From Cycloclasticus sp. symbiont of Poecilosclerida sp. N (GTDB lineage Bacteria > Pseudomonadota > Gammaproteobacteria > Methylococcales > Cycloclasticaceae), in contig LWTM01000077.1 of NCBI GenBank assembly GCA_002101205.1, forward strand, positions 62,001 through 126,000: a stretch of DNA of 64,000 nucleotides, given 5' to 3'. The position numbers and the translations under genes were made by a program. Shown here one piece after another: positions 27,014 through 34,778 of the stretch. How positions within the stretch are numbered: the stretch's first letter is position 1; every line of letters begins with the position of its first letter. The notes under the pieces are model-generated. The model was given only the letters and a program-made list of their open reading frames with translations. It had not been told where the DNA came from and ran no database searches.

Positions 27014-27365
27014 AAGGTTGATTTTAGTGCCTATTCATCTATGCAGTGAGTACTCATTTGATTATTCACTTTCCAAGGAATGCGTAACAAAGACATGCTG
27101 GTTGTTGCAATAGAGCACAAAACGATTTGGCCACGAAAAGTTACGCTTTATATTATAGTCCTCTGAAGTAAGTGTTCATTACGGCTATTCTAACTGAAAA
27201 TGATAAATTTCTAATGAAGGATGTAGTATATTTTAAATTATTGAAAAGGGTCATGCCAAGTTAAGAGGCTCTTTTTTGAACATTTTGAGCAAAATATTAT
27301 AGGCCTTGCTCTCGATTATTAAATCTAAACTCACACTGTTTAAGGTGTAAATTGAGCATACCTTT

Positions 27366-27570
27366 GATCTTCACCCGTCGTATTTTAGCATAGCCCACAA
27401 CGACTCAATTCCATTGATATGACTTATGTTTCTAAAAGACTCTTGGGCCATGCTGTACTCTAAAATGCTTCTTATAACCAAAACCGACAAATCCGTTATA
27501 ACCGCGCCAACCATCAAAATGAATAACGCTATGTCTGGGTTCAGATAGAAGTGAAACTTTTTGAGATGTG
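27366..27570 (-). pseudogene. Remnant of an IS1595-family transposase
   Basis: The 1.2-kb gap between the Deg protease and pmoA starts with about 350 bp in which I see nothing. On the minus strand it then reads VIHFDGWRGYNGFVGFGYKK then HFRVQHG, and after a frame change RNISHINGIESLWAMLKYDG. The DGWRGY...G..HINGIES block is the C-terminal catalytic part of IS1595-type transposases. The rest of the gene is missing. Confidence 0.78.
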
Positions 27571-27618
27571 AAGCTTGGGTAGCCTGTGAGTTGTTGACTA
27601 AACACAGGAGACTAGCCG

Positions 27619-28121
27619 ATGCAAATCAAAAGTCTGCGAATCAAATCATACAAAAGTTGATCTGTTGCCGATACTCTCAGCGCAGAAACTGTTGTTCGGA
27701 TAAAGAAGCTTGAACTCTACGAGCAGCTAAAATCAGAAGGTTGTTCGGTGGCTCTTCGCCTACGAGCCATAGGCTGGTTAAAAGCCACCTGCCCTGTGAC
27801 AGGGACAACCATTATGCGCAGTTACCGTTGTGCCACTAGCTGCAATGCCAAAAGCTTTCTTGAATACCTGCTGGAGCAACTACCCTTCGATTTGCTCGCC
27901 ATATAGATGGATGGTGGTAGTGAGTTTAGGGATGAGTTTGAGCGGGCATGCGAAGCGCTGAACATATCCCTATTTGTCTTACCGCCTGCGGCAAGGCGGC
28001 CGCGAATGAGGCCAAAATAAAATGGCCGTGTGGGCCGACTATAACCACTGTCGACCCCATCATGGCTTGGGATTAGAAACACCAATGAGTTATTATCAAC
28101 AACTCATGCAGGGTGCCTGAT
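27619..28121 (+). pseudogene. Degenerate IS481-like transposase directly upstream of pmoA
   Basis: From ATG 27619 the plus strand reads MQIKSLRIKSYKS, a stop, then VADTLSAETVVRIKKLELYE, continuing to ALRLRAIGWLKATC. This is the N-terminal helix-turn-helix part of an IS481-like transposase. After a large internal deletion it resumes with DGGSEFRDEFERACEALNIS (rve domain, near 27911), a stop, and the RxH-type C-terminus. It ends about 30 bp before the pmoA promoter candidate. It is non-functional. Confidence 0.78.
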
Positions 28122-28153
28122 TTGTCTCACAGATACTGGACTCATACAAAGGG

Positions 28154-28182
28154 TTGCTTTGTTAGTATGAAATGTTTATGAT
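28154..28182 (+). promoter_or_regulatory. Candidate sigma-70 promoter of pmoA
   Basis: TTGCTT (28154-28159) and TATGAT (28177-28182) are separated by 17 bp. They lie about 70 bp before the pmoA start and just beyond the transposase relic. A clean ribosome site AGGAGG follows at 28247-28252. Confidence 0.5.
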
Positions 28183-28255
28183 TGACGAAGCATTGTGCTT
28201 AATAGTTTGGGCATGGTTCGAATAAAGGTTTTTTTATAATAATTAGGAGGTCGAG

Positions 28256-28999
28256 ATGAGCGCAGTGCAATCTGCTATTACTACTGCTGAGCAACAGCAT
28301 AGAATTTACAAAGCATTTGATTGGATTATTATTCCAATTGTTGTTTTAGTTATTATTGGTGCATTCCATATTCACGCGATGTTAACCATGGGTGATTGGG
28401 ATTTTTGGATTGATTGGAAAGATAGACGCTGGTGGGTAACGGTGACACCCATTACATTGATTTTCTTCCCTGCGGCACTTCACGCCTTATTATGGCAAAA
28501 CTTTAGGCTTCCGTTTGGTGCAACACTAGCTTGTGGAGGTTTGTTAATTGGAGAATGGGTAAACAGAGTGGTTAACTTCGTTGGTTGGGCTTATTTCCCA
28601 CTTAACATGGTCGTTCCCGCTGAAATCATTCCAATGGCCTTATGTTTAGACGCCATTCTTATTATTAGCCGCAGTTTAACGGTAACAGGCGTTATTGGTT
28701 CCATGGTTTGGGGCGTTATCTTTTACCCTGCAAACTGGGCACTAATTGCTCCATTCCACGTGCCTATTGAATACAATGGCGTGATGATGTCAGTTGCTGA
28801 TTTAATTGGTTACAACTATGTAAGAACAGGTACACCTGAATACATCCGCATTATTGAAGAAGGCACATTGCGTACCTTCGGCGAGGATGTAACGCCGGTA
28901 TCTGCATTCTTTGCGGGCTTCATATCTGTATTTATGTACTTTATCTGGATTGGTCTAGGTAACTGGTTCGCAAAAACAACATGGGCTAAACGCATTTAG
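28256..28999 (+). CDS. pmoA: Particulate copper monooxygenase subunit A
   Basis: This 247-residue integral membrane protein has exactly the length of PmoA of Methylococcus. It contains the family signature HIHAMLTMGDWDFW. The polar residues His38, Met42, Asp47, Asp49 and Glu100, noted in PmoA structures as a hydrophilic cluster, are all at the same positions here. It has seven hydrophobic segments. The GYNYVRTGTPEYIRIIEEGT motif near residue 190 is intact. It would oxidise methane, short alkanes or possibly ammonia in the inner membrane with PmoB and PmoC. pmoB follows after a hairpin; pmoC is not adjacent. The substrate cannot be told by eye. Confidence 0.95.
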   Translation: MSAVQSAITTAEQQHRIYKAFDWIIIPIVVLVIIGAFHIHAMLTMGDWDFWIDWKDRRWWVTVTPITLIFFPAALHALLWQNFRLPFGATLACGGLLIGEWVNRVVNFVGWAYFPLNMVVPAEIIPMALCLDAILIISRSLTVTGVIGSMVWGVIFYPANWALIAPFHVPIEYNGVMMSVADLIGYNYVRTGTPEYIRIIEEGTLRTFGEDVTPVSAFFAGFISVFMYFIWIGLGNWFAKTTWAKRI

Positions 29000-29013
29000 T
29001 TAAAGTTAATCAA

Positions 29014-29042
29014 AGGCGGTGTTTCGAAATCAAACACCGCCT
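29014..29042 (+). promoter_or_regulatory. Intercistronic hairpin between pmoA and pmoB
   Basis: An 11-bp perfect stem AGGCGGTGTTT/AAACACCGCCT with a 7-nt loop lies 15 bp after the pmoA stop and 35 bp before the pmoB start. No T-run follows, so it is more likely an mRNA stabiliser or processing site than a full terminator. Confidence 0.75.
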
Positions 29043-29077
29043 ATAACTTAATAAATAAAAATACATTGAGGAAAGAA

Positions 29078-30313
29078 ATGTTAAATATTAAAAAAACAAT
29101 ATTGATGCTAATTGCGTTGATGGTAGCTTGCATCGCGTTATATGCAGCGCCAGCAATGGCTCATGGTGAGAAATCACAGGCAGCTTACTTAAGAATGCGT
29201 ACGCTATTATGGTATGACGTAGAAGTTTCTACAGTTAAGCTTGAAGTAAATGAAGAATTAACAATGACAGGTAAATTTTACTGGTTCTATGATTGGCCAA
29301 ATAATATTGCTAAACCTGAAGTTGCGTTCTTAAACATAGGTATTCCAGGCCCAGTATTTGTAAGAAAAGCATCTTACATTAACGGTGTATCGGGTACTAA
29401 CTCAACACGCTTTGATATTGGCGAAACATACGAGTTTAAAGTTATTCTTAAAGCTCGCCGTCCAGCTAGAATCCATATGCACGCGTTAATGAATGTTAAA
29501 GAAGCCGGTCCATTAATCGGCCCTGGTCGTTGGGTTGAAGTAACAGGCAATCAGGCTGACTTCACAAACGAAATAACAACATTAACTGGTGAAACAATTG
29601 ACCTTGAAACTTATGGTCTGGAAAATGCAGTTAAATGGCATATTTTCTGGGGTGTAATCGCCGCAGCTTGGCTGTTGTACTGGATTTTCCAAGGTCCAAT
29701 TTTAATTCCTCGTTATAAGAAAGTGAAATTGTTGAATGAAGATGCGGATGACATGATATCACCGACAGACCGCATGGTTGGTCTTGTAATGTTAATCGGT
29801 ACTTTCGTAGTTGTTACCTGGAGTTACTTTAATGCATATCAAGAGTTCCCAATAACGATTCCACTACAAAGTGGCCAAATCACAATACCAGCTCTTCCTG
29901 ATGCTGCACGTGGTGTAACCGCTGAAGTGGTAGATGCTAGGTACCGTGTTCCTGGTCGTGCGTTAGAGTATACGTTAAAGGTAACTAATAACACGAATTC
30001 GCCCATTAAATTAGGCGAATACACAGCAGCTAACATCCGTTGGATGAACCCTGAAGTGTCTGTAGCTCTACCAGCTGATAGCCATGACCCCGTAGCGAGT
30101 AATGGTTTGTCTTATGAAGGTGGAGCCGTGATGCCAGGCGAAACAAAACTTCTTAAAGTCACCTGTACAGATGCCGCTTGGGAAACATACCGCCTAGCTA
30201 AATTGATTTACGATCCAGATAGTCGTTTCGGTGGATTGGTTATGTTCTTCGATGAAGAAGGTAATCGTTCAGTGATTGCTATTGGTGGACCATTAATACC
30301 TGTATTTATTTAA
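29078..30313 (+). CDS. pmoB: Particulate copper monooxygenase subunit B
   Basis: This is a 411-residue PmoB. I start at ATG 29078 (GAGGA ribosome site just upstream), not at an in-frame TTG at 29066. A signal peptide ends APAMA at residue 28, so the mature protein begins at His29. His29, His133 and His135 (HMH) correspond, with a constant offset of four, to the copper ligands His33, His137 and His139 of Methylococcus PmoB. Two cupredoxin-like domains flank two membrane helices (about 187-208 and 231-252). It would be the periplasmic copper-bearing part of the enzyme. A strong terminator at 30335 follows. Confidence 0.95.
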   Translation: MLNIKKTILMLIALMVACIALYAAPAMAHGEKSQAAYLRMRTLLWYDVEVSTVKLEVNEELTMTGKFYWFYDWPNNIAKPEVAFLNIGIPGPVFVRKASYINGVSGTNSTRFDIGETYEFKVILKARRPARIHMHALMNVKEAGPLIGPGRWVEVTGNQADFTNEITTLTGETIDLETYGLENAVKWHIFWGVIAAAWLLYWIFQGPILIPRYKKVKLLNEDADDMISPTDRMVGLVMLIGTFVVVTWSYFNAYQEFPITIPLQSGQITIPALPDAARGVTAEVVDARYRVPGRALEYTLKVTNNTNSPIKLGEYTAANIRWMNPEVSVALPADSHDPVASNGLSYEGGAVMPGETKLLKVTCTDAAWETYRLAKLIYDPDSRFGGLVMFFDEEGNRSVIAIGGPLIPVFI

Positions 30314-30334
30314 TCAGGTCATTGACGTAAGTCT

Positions 30335-30365
30335 AAAAAAGCCCCGCTTAGCGGGGCTTTTTTTT
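30335..30365 (+). terminator. Rho-independent terminator after pmoB
   Basis: The stem AAAAGCCCCGC/GCGGGGCTTTT with loop TTA is followed by a long T-run. It separates pmoA-pmoB from the next operon. Confidence 0.92.
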
Positions 30366-30438
30366 ATTTAGAGAATTTTGCTCGAACTAAATCATTTATA
30401 ATGGGTCAGATAAATTCAACTATAACGGAGACGATAGA

Positions 30439-31035
30439 ATGTATAAGATTGTATATGCAGCAATTATGCTGATGGTTAGCACTGCTTCATGGAGTCATGG
30501 TGGTGTTATGAATGAGGGGAATGAGTGTAAATTACGCGTTGGCCCTTACGTAATGAATTTTTCTGGTTATCAGTTGAATAACAATGCACCAATGCAATTC
30601 TGCGATGATTTACCAACAACCGGAGAGTCATATATTGTTTTAGACTTCATCGATAATAAGTTACGCGATATGACTGTTAATTTTCGAGTTATCAAGTCGG
30701 ATACGGCCGCTTTAGGGACGTCAGAAGATGGTCTTGTCGTTGACTCTGAATTAAAAGAAACGCCATTTTTTGAAATACCAGCTAAAAGATATCCGTATGG
30801 AACGATGAAAATCACGCAACAATTTACCGAAAAAGGGCACTTTGTTGGTTATGTAATTGTAGAGGGTGAGAATGAGAAGTTTATTTCACGTTTTCCATTT
30901 TCTGTCGGTTACCCAGAAGCAGGGATTCCTTCGGCATTGAAAATCCCAATTGCAATGTTTGTGATTATCGTAATTATTATGATTTGGTTTGTGCGTAAGA
31001 AGCCAGTTAAGTTCAATGAGAAAAGAGACGATTAA
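30439..31035 (+). CDS. Membrane-anchored periplasmic protein of unknown function with predicted N-terminal histidine
   Basis: This 198-residue protein has a signal peptide (residues 1-19, ending TASWS), a periplasmic domain and a C-terminal membrane helix (about 168-185) followed by a short basic tail. If cleaved after Ser19, the mature protein starts His20-Gly-Gly, the same type of start as mature PmoB (His-Gly-Glu). Cys30 and Cys55 (NECKL, QFCDDLP) may form a disulfide. It starts an operon with a multicopper oxidase and cupredoxin. A TATAAT box lies at 30397. I do not recognise a named family. A copper or redox-accessory role is inferred from context only. Confidence 0.85.
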   Translation: MYKIVYAAIMLMVSTASWSHGGVMNEGNECKLRVGPYVMNFSGYQLNNNAPMQFCDDLPTTGESYIVLDFIDNKLRDMTVNFRVIKSDTAALGTSEDGLVVDSELKETPFFEIPAKRYPYGTMKITQQFTEKGHFVGYVIVEGENEKFISRFPFSVGYPEAGIPSALKIPIAMFVIIVIIMIWFVRKKPVKFNEKRDD

Positions 31036-31055
31036 CAAGTAGTTAAATATCGCAA

Positions 31056-32765
31056 ATGAAAAAATTCTCAGTATTAGGGTTAGTACTAAGCGCAGTAGTG
31101 TTGAGTGCTACTGCGCTTTTTCTTTATGATCCATCTATATTGTATTCAAAGTTCTACGAATACACAGGTATGCCCTCTTATGTAAAAGCCCCTGATCCTT
31201 TGCCTAAGGCGGAACTAACGAAGGAAAAGATGTGTGATGAACAATATCCAGAGTGGCGTAAAAACTATACGATTGGTGGGGTAGATATACAGGCATCAGA
31301 CGCTTGTAACCCCGATAACCCGTATGAAGTCGCCGCATTTGTACTGGGTACCAATAATGTAATTATGCCTGTGCTAATGCGTACGCAGTTATCAGATGAT
31401 TCGGTTGTTAAAACAGACGACCTTGATGGCGATGGGGATCCTGACAATATAGTTATTCGTGTAGAAGTGGCCGAGCTTAATGGCCGTTCACCGGACGAAG
31501 AAGGCTTCATTCCTAGTTATCAAATTGCACCAGGCATCAAACCAGGCGCTTGGGTTTTTGCACCTAAAAGTCGAGGTATGTCGACGATTAATAGGGATAA
31601 CTTAAATGCAAATCATTTGCTAAGACTACCGTCTGCGCCCATACGCGTTGAAGCTGGTGATAATGTCACGTTGATTTTAGAAAACACACATTATTTTCCA
31701 CATACGATTCATTTACATGGTGTAGACCATACGTATGAAGGTAATGACGGTGTTCCTCAAACCAGTGAAAAGATGGCGATGCCTGGCGAACAACACGTGT
31801 ATAAAATAAAGCCAAGGCATGCAGGCACCATGCTTTACCACTGCCATGTGCAAGTACATGTTCATATGATGATGGGCTTACAAGGCCTTTTTATCGTCGA
31901 AGAGAATAAGCCGAATAATTGGGTGCAAACATTTAATGTAGGCGCTGGTAAGGTACGTAAACCATCAGTCGGTGTTTTAGCAGATTATGAACAAGAGTAC
32001 GACATGCATTATCAAGCCATCGACACATCGCTAAACAATTTAATTCAAACATCGAATGACCCGCGTCAACTAGCGAAAAGAATGAATCGTTTATACGACA
32101 TTACTGATGGAACGGATGATTATTTTTTGCTCAATGGTCGCTCTTTTCCCTATACGTTAAGGGAGTCATTGATTACAGTGGAACCAAACCAACATACAAA
32201 AATGCGCATATTGAACGGTACGGCGGAAGTCCTTGCATTACATACACACGGGCATAAAGCGACAATAACTAGTTACGATGGTGTGGACGTTAATCCTGTT
32301 GCCCAGATTACAAGAGACGTCTACTCAGTATCGCCTGCACAACGCATTGACTTGGATTTATTTACTCAAAATGATGGTCTGCATTCCTATGGCGAAGGTG
32401 TTTGGTTAATGCATGACCATGCTGAACGCGCTATAACAAGTGATGGTATTGCACCCGGCGGCAATGTTTCTCAAATTGTTTATAGAAAATATTTAAACAA
32501 GAACGCGATGGCATCCACGATGGGTGAAGACCTGAGCGCTTACTTTACGCCTGAATATTACAGAGGAGAGGTGCCTTCGTGGACGAATGCAGACGCTTTT
32601 GGTTTCTTTGACGATGTGGGCGGTAAAACAGTCGATTCTTATAAAGACGTATTGCTATTGATTGTACTCGGCATGTTATTGGGAGTGCTTTTTCTATTAT
32701 TGAATGCCTTATACAGTTTCTTACACGCCACATCAATTAAGATTAAAGACAGGAGTTCACGATGA
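31056..32765 (+). CDS. Membrane-anchored multicopper oxidase, type 1 site in first domain
   Basis: This is a 569-residue protein with an N-terminal helix (about 5-25) and a C-terminal membrane helix (about 532-555). Copper motifs are clear. PHTIHLHG (HxxHxH, His218/His220 in the HLH) and H262-C263-H264 with His268 and Met273 lie in the first half. HTHGH (396-400) and H453-D-H455 lie in the second. The Cys-His-Met type 1 site is thus in domain 1, like type C two-domain multicopper oxidases. Residues near 121-131 carry DLDGDGDPDN, a calcium-loop-like insert. It likely oxidises a periplasmic copper or electron donor. The stop overlaps the cupredoxin start (ATGA). Confidence 0.88.
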   Translation: MKKFSVLGLVLSAVVLSATALFLYDPSILYSKFYEYTGMPSYVKAPDPLPKAELTKEKMCDEQYPEWRKNYTIGGVDIQASDACNPDNPYEVAAFVLGTNNVIMPVLMRTQLSDDSVVKTDDLDGDGDPDNIVIRVEVAELNGRSPDEEGFIPSYQIAPGIKPGAWVFAPKSRGMSTINRDNLNANHLLRLPSAPIRVEAGDNVTLILENTHYFPHTIHLHGVDHTYEGNDGVPQTSEKMAMPGEQHVYKIKPRHAGTMLYHCHVQVHVHMMMGLQGLFIVEENKPNNWVQTFNVGAGKVRKPSVGVLADYEQEYDMHYQAIDTSLNNLIQTSNDPRQLAKRMNRLYDITDGTDDYFLLNGRSFPYTLRESLITVEPNQHTKMRILNGTAEVLALHTHGHKATITSYDGVDVNPVAQITRDVYSVSPAQRIDLDLFTQNDGLHSYGEGVWLMHDHAERAITSDGIAPGGNVSQIVYRKYLNKNAMASTMGEDLSAYFTPEYYRGEVPSWTNADAFGFFDDVGGKTVDSYKDVLLLIVLGMLLGVLFLLLNALYSFLHATSIKIKDRSSR

Positions 32766-33388
32766 GAAATGTCTTTTTAATCCTTCTTGTCTTACCGTTT
32801 GCTAATGTTTCCCATGCCACGATGAGAATGGGCGAATGGGGCATGGTAATGAACGAGAACGTGAAAGAGTTACCGCAAGGCTGCACGAATATTGCCGGTG
32901 TTAAAGAAATCACGATTAAGGCAGGCAGAGAATACGCAAAAGAGTTTCCCGGGACTATTTTTGGATACAGTCAGCACGAGTTTGTTTTACCTAAATGCAC
33001 ACAGATTAACGTTAAGTTCATTAACGAAGATAATATCCGACACCAATTTATGATTCACGGTTTGCCGACGTATTTGCACCCACAAGGTATGTTCCATATG
33101 GAATTGTATGCAAAGGGTGAGACGCAGGGAAGTTTTATTACACCGGCTGCGGATGCAACCTACTTAGCGCATTGTGATGTAGCCCAGCATATGGAAAAAG
33201 GAATGAAAGCCCAGGTTGTTGTAGGCGATGGCAGTGGTGATTTACCGTCTGTTCCTGGTATTTCAGGACAATTAAATAAAGATAGCTATGGCATAGATAT
33301 GAGCGCTGGAAATATCTCTCTATCGCTTGTACTGCTCCTTTTGGGGCTTTCAAGTTGCCTGTTTTTCTTTATTTGGCGTAAAAAGTAA
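32762..33388 (+). CDS. Membrane-anchored cupredoxin (type 1 copper protein)
   Basis: This is a 208-residue protein. A signal peptide (residues 1-18, ending SHA after residue 19) is followed by a cupredoxin fold and a C-terminal membrane helix (about 184-203). Type 1 copper ligands can be read as His94 (RHQFMIHG), Cys138, His143 and Met148 in HCDVAQHMEKGM (C-x4-H-x4-M spacing). Several extra Met and His residues surround the site. It should carry electrons or copper at the periplasmic face, most likely with the multicopper oxidase, whose gene overlaps its start by 4 bp. Confidence 0.88.
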   Translation: MRNVFLILLVLPFANVSHATMRMGEWGMVMNENVKELPQGCTNIAGVKEITIKAGREYAKEFPGTIFGYSQHEFVLPKCTQINVKFINEDNIRHQFMIHGLPTYLHPQGMFHMELYAKGETQGSFITPAADATYLAHCDVAQHMEKGMKAQVVVGDGSGDLPSVPGISGQLNKDSYGIDMSAGNISLSLVLLLLGLSSCLFFFIWRKK

Positions 33389-33400
33389 ACTTAACTACCT

Positions 33401-33835
33401 ATGTTTGATGGTTTGGTTGAAACTTATGGTGTGTTGGGGTTATTTATAAGTGCCTTTATCTCCTCCACATTAGCGCCTGGCGGATCTGAAGCCGTTTTAG
33501 CCTATTTAATTATTAATAACGAACATGATTCTTATTACTTGGTTATCGTTGCTACGATAGGTAATACGCTAGGTGCGCTTACAACATACTATATTGGTTA
33601 CTTAACCTCTTCTAAGTTCCCACCTGAAAAAACCAACATGAAGCATTTTGATCGAGCCAATATAGCCATCCAGAAGTATGGAAGCGTTGCGTTATTATTG
33701 AGTTGGTTACCGATTATTGGAGATGCTCTGTGCTTGGCTGCCGGCTGGGTTAGACTTCATGTTGTAAAATCGCTGAGCTTTATTTTTCTGGGCAAGCTTG
33801 CTCGATATTCCTTAATCGCCCTTATGCTCAGTTAA
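33401..33835 (+). CDS. YqaA/DedA-like membrane protein
   Basis: This is a 144-residue protein with about four hydrophobic segments. It starts GLVETYGVLGLFISAFISST and has the LAPGGSEAVL motif and the later YGSVALLLSWLPIIGDALCL segment, typical of the YqaA branch of the DedA/VTT superfamily. The DedA family flips lipids or polyprenyl phosphates in several bacteria, but YqaA itself is poorly studied. It is the fourth gene of the copper operon, 12 bp after the cupredoxin gene. Its role there is unknown. Confidence 0.85.
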   Translation: MFDGLVETYGVLGLFISAFISSTLAPGGSEAVLAYLIINNEHDSYYLVIVATIGNTLGALTTYYIGYLTSSKFPPEKTNMKHFDRANIAIQKYGSVALLLSWLPIIGDALCLAAGWVRLHVVKSLSFIFLGKLARYSLIALMLS

Positions 33836-33839
33836 CAAC

Positions 33840-34748
33840 ATGGCGGATAATTTGATCACTATTGAACAAGATATTGATTATCGTACGGGCAGTCGTGATG
33901 ATTTAATCAGTGATATTGCCGATTATTATGATCAAAGTTACTGGGACTACAGAACGTCGTGGCTAAACAGCAAAAACTTAGCTATACATTATGGTTATTG
34001 GTCTGAAAACACAAAATCACACAGTGATTCATTAATCGAAATGAACGAGGTAGTGGCGGGACAGCTTGATTTAAAACCGGGCGACCATGTGCTTGATGCG
34101 GGCTGTGGAATTGGCGGTAGTTCTATTTGGCTGGCCGAGAATTACGGTGTGAAGGTAACTGGCATAACGGTCTCACCTACGCAAATTACTCAGGCCAATA
34201 AGAACGCTAAGAAACGTGGCGTTGACCATCTCGTTAACTTTAAATTGGAAGATTATACGAAAACCTCTTTTGTTGATGAATCATTTGATCACGTGTGGGC
34301 GCTTGAAAGTATTTGTTATGCACTCAAGAAGTCGGACTTCGTTAAAGAAGCGTATCGCGTACTTAAGAAAGGCGGTTGTTTCGCCATAGCCGATGGTTTT
34401 GCAAGTAAACGTGAACTGACACCTGCTGAATGGAAGCACGTACTAAAAGTGCTCAATGGTTGGTCTATGCCTAATATGTCATTGCCCTGTGAATTTAAAT
34501 CTTTTATGCAAGACAGTGCGTTTGAAGATATTTATTACAAAGATATTACACAAAACATATTGCCTTCGTCAAAACGGCTTTATTACATTGCTTTACTGAC
34601 TTACCCTCTGGAAAAGATCATGAGCTTTTTGCGCTTAAGAACTGGCGTTCAAAGTAGTAATTTTAATGCCTGTTTTGGCCAGTACCACGTACTGCACGAC
34701 GGGATTGGCTGTTATGGATTGTTCTCAGCTAAAAAGGCGGTTGAGTAG
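33840..34748 (+). CDS. SAM-dependent methyltransferase (class I, sterol/tocopherol MT-like)
   Basis: This 302-residue cytosolic protein has a class I methyltransferase core. Motif I VLDAGCGIGGSS (residues 84-95) binds S-adenosylmethionine, followed by GVKVTGITVSPTQITQAN and LEDYTKTSFVDESFDHVWAL, EAYRVLKKGG. The arrangement is closest by eye to sterol- or tocopherol-type and small-molecule C/O-methyltransferases. The substrate is unknown. It begins 4 bp after the YqaA-like gene, so it is the last gene of the five-gene operon. A lipid or quinone substrate is only a guess. Confidence 0.85.
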   Translation: MADNLITIEQDIDYRTGSRDDLISDIADYYDQSYWDYRTSWLNSKNLAIHYGYWSENTKSHSDSLIEMNEVVAGQLDLKPGDHVLDAGCGIGGSSIWLAENYGVKVTGITVSPTQITQANKNAKKRGVDHLVNFKLEDYTKTSFVDESFDHVWALESICYALKKSDFVKEAYRVLKKGGCFAIADGFASKRELTPAEWKHVLKVLNGWSMPNMSLPCEFKSFMQDSAFEDIYYKDITQNILPSSKRLYYIALLTYPLEKIMSFLRLRTGVQSSNFNACFGQYHVLHDGIGCYGLFSAKKAVE

Positions 34749-34778
34749 GTACCGAGTACCCTTAAGCAATAGAGAAAA

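Noticed and set aside
28207-28241. TATAAT-like sequence just before the pmoA ribosome site
   Set aside because: The start of transcription would fall inside the ribosome-binding site; the pair at 28154-28182 has better spacing.
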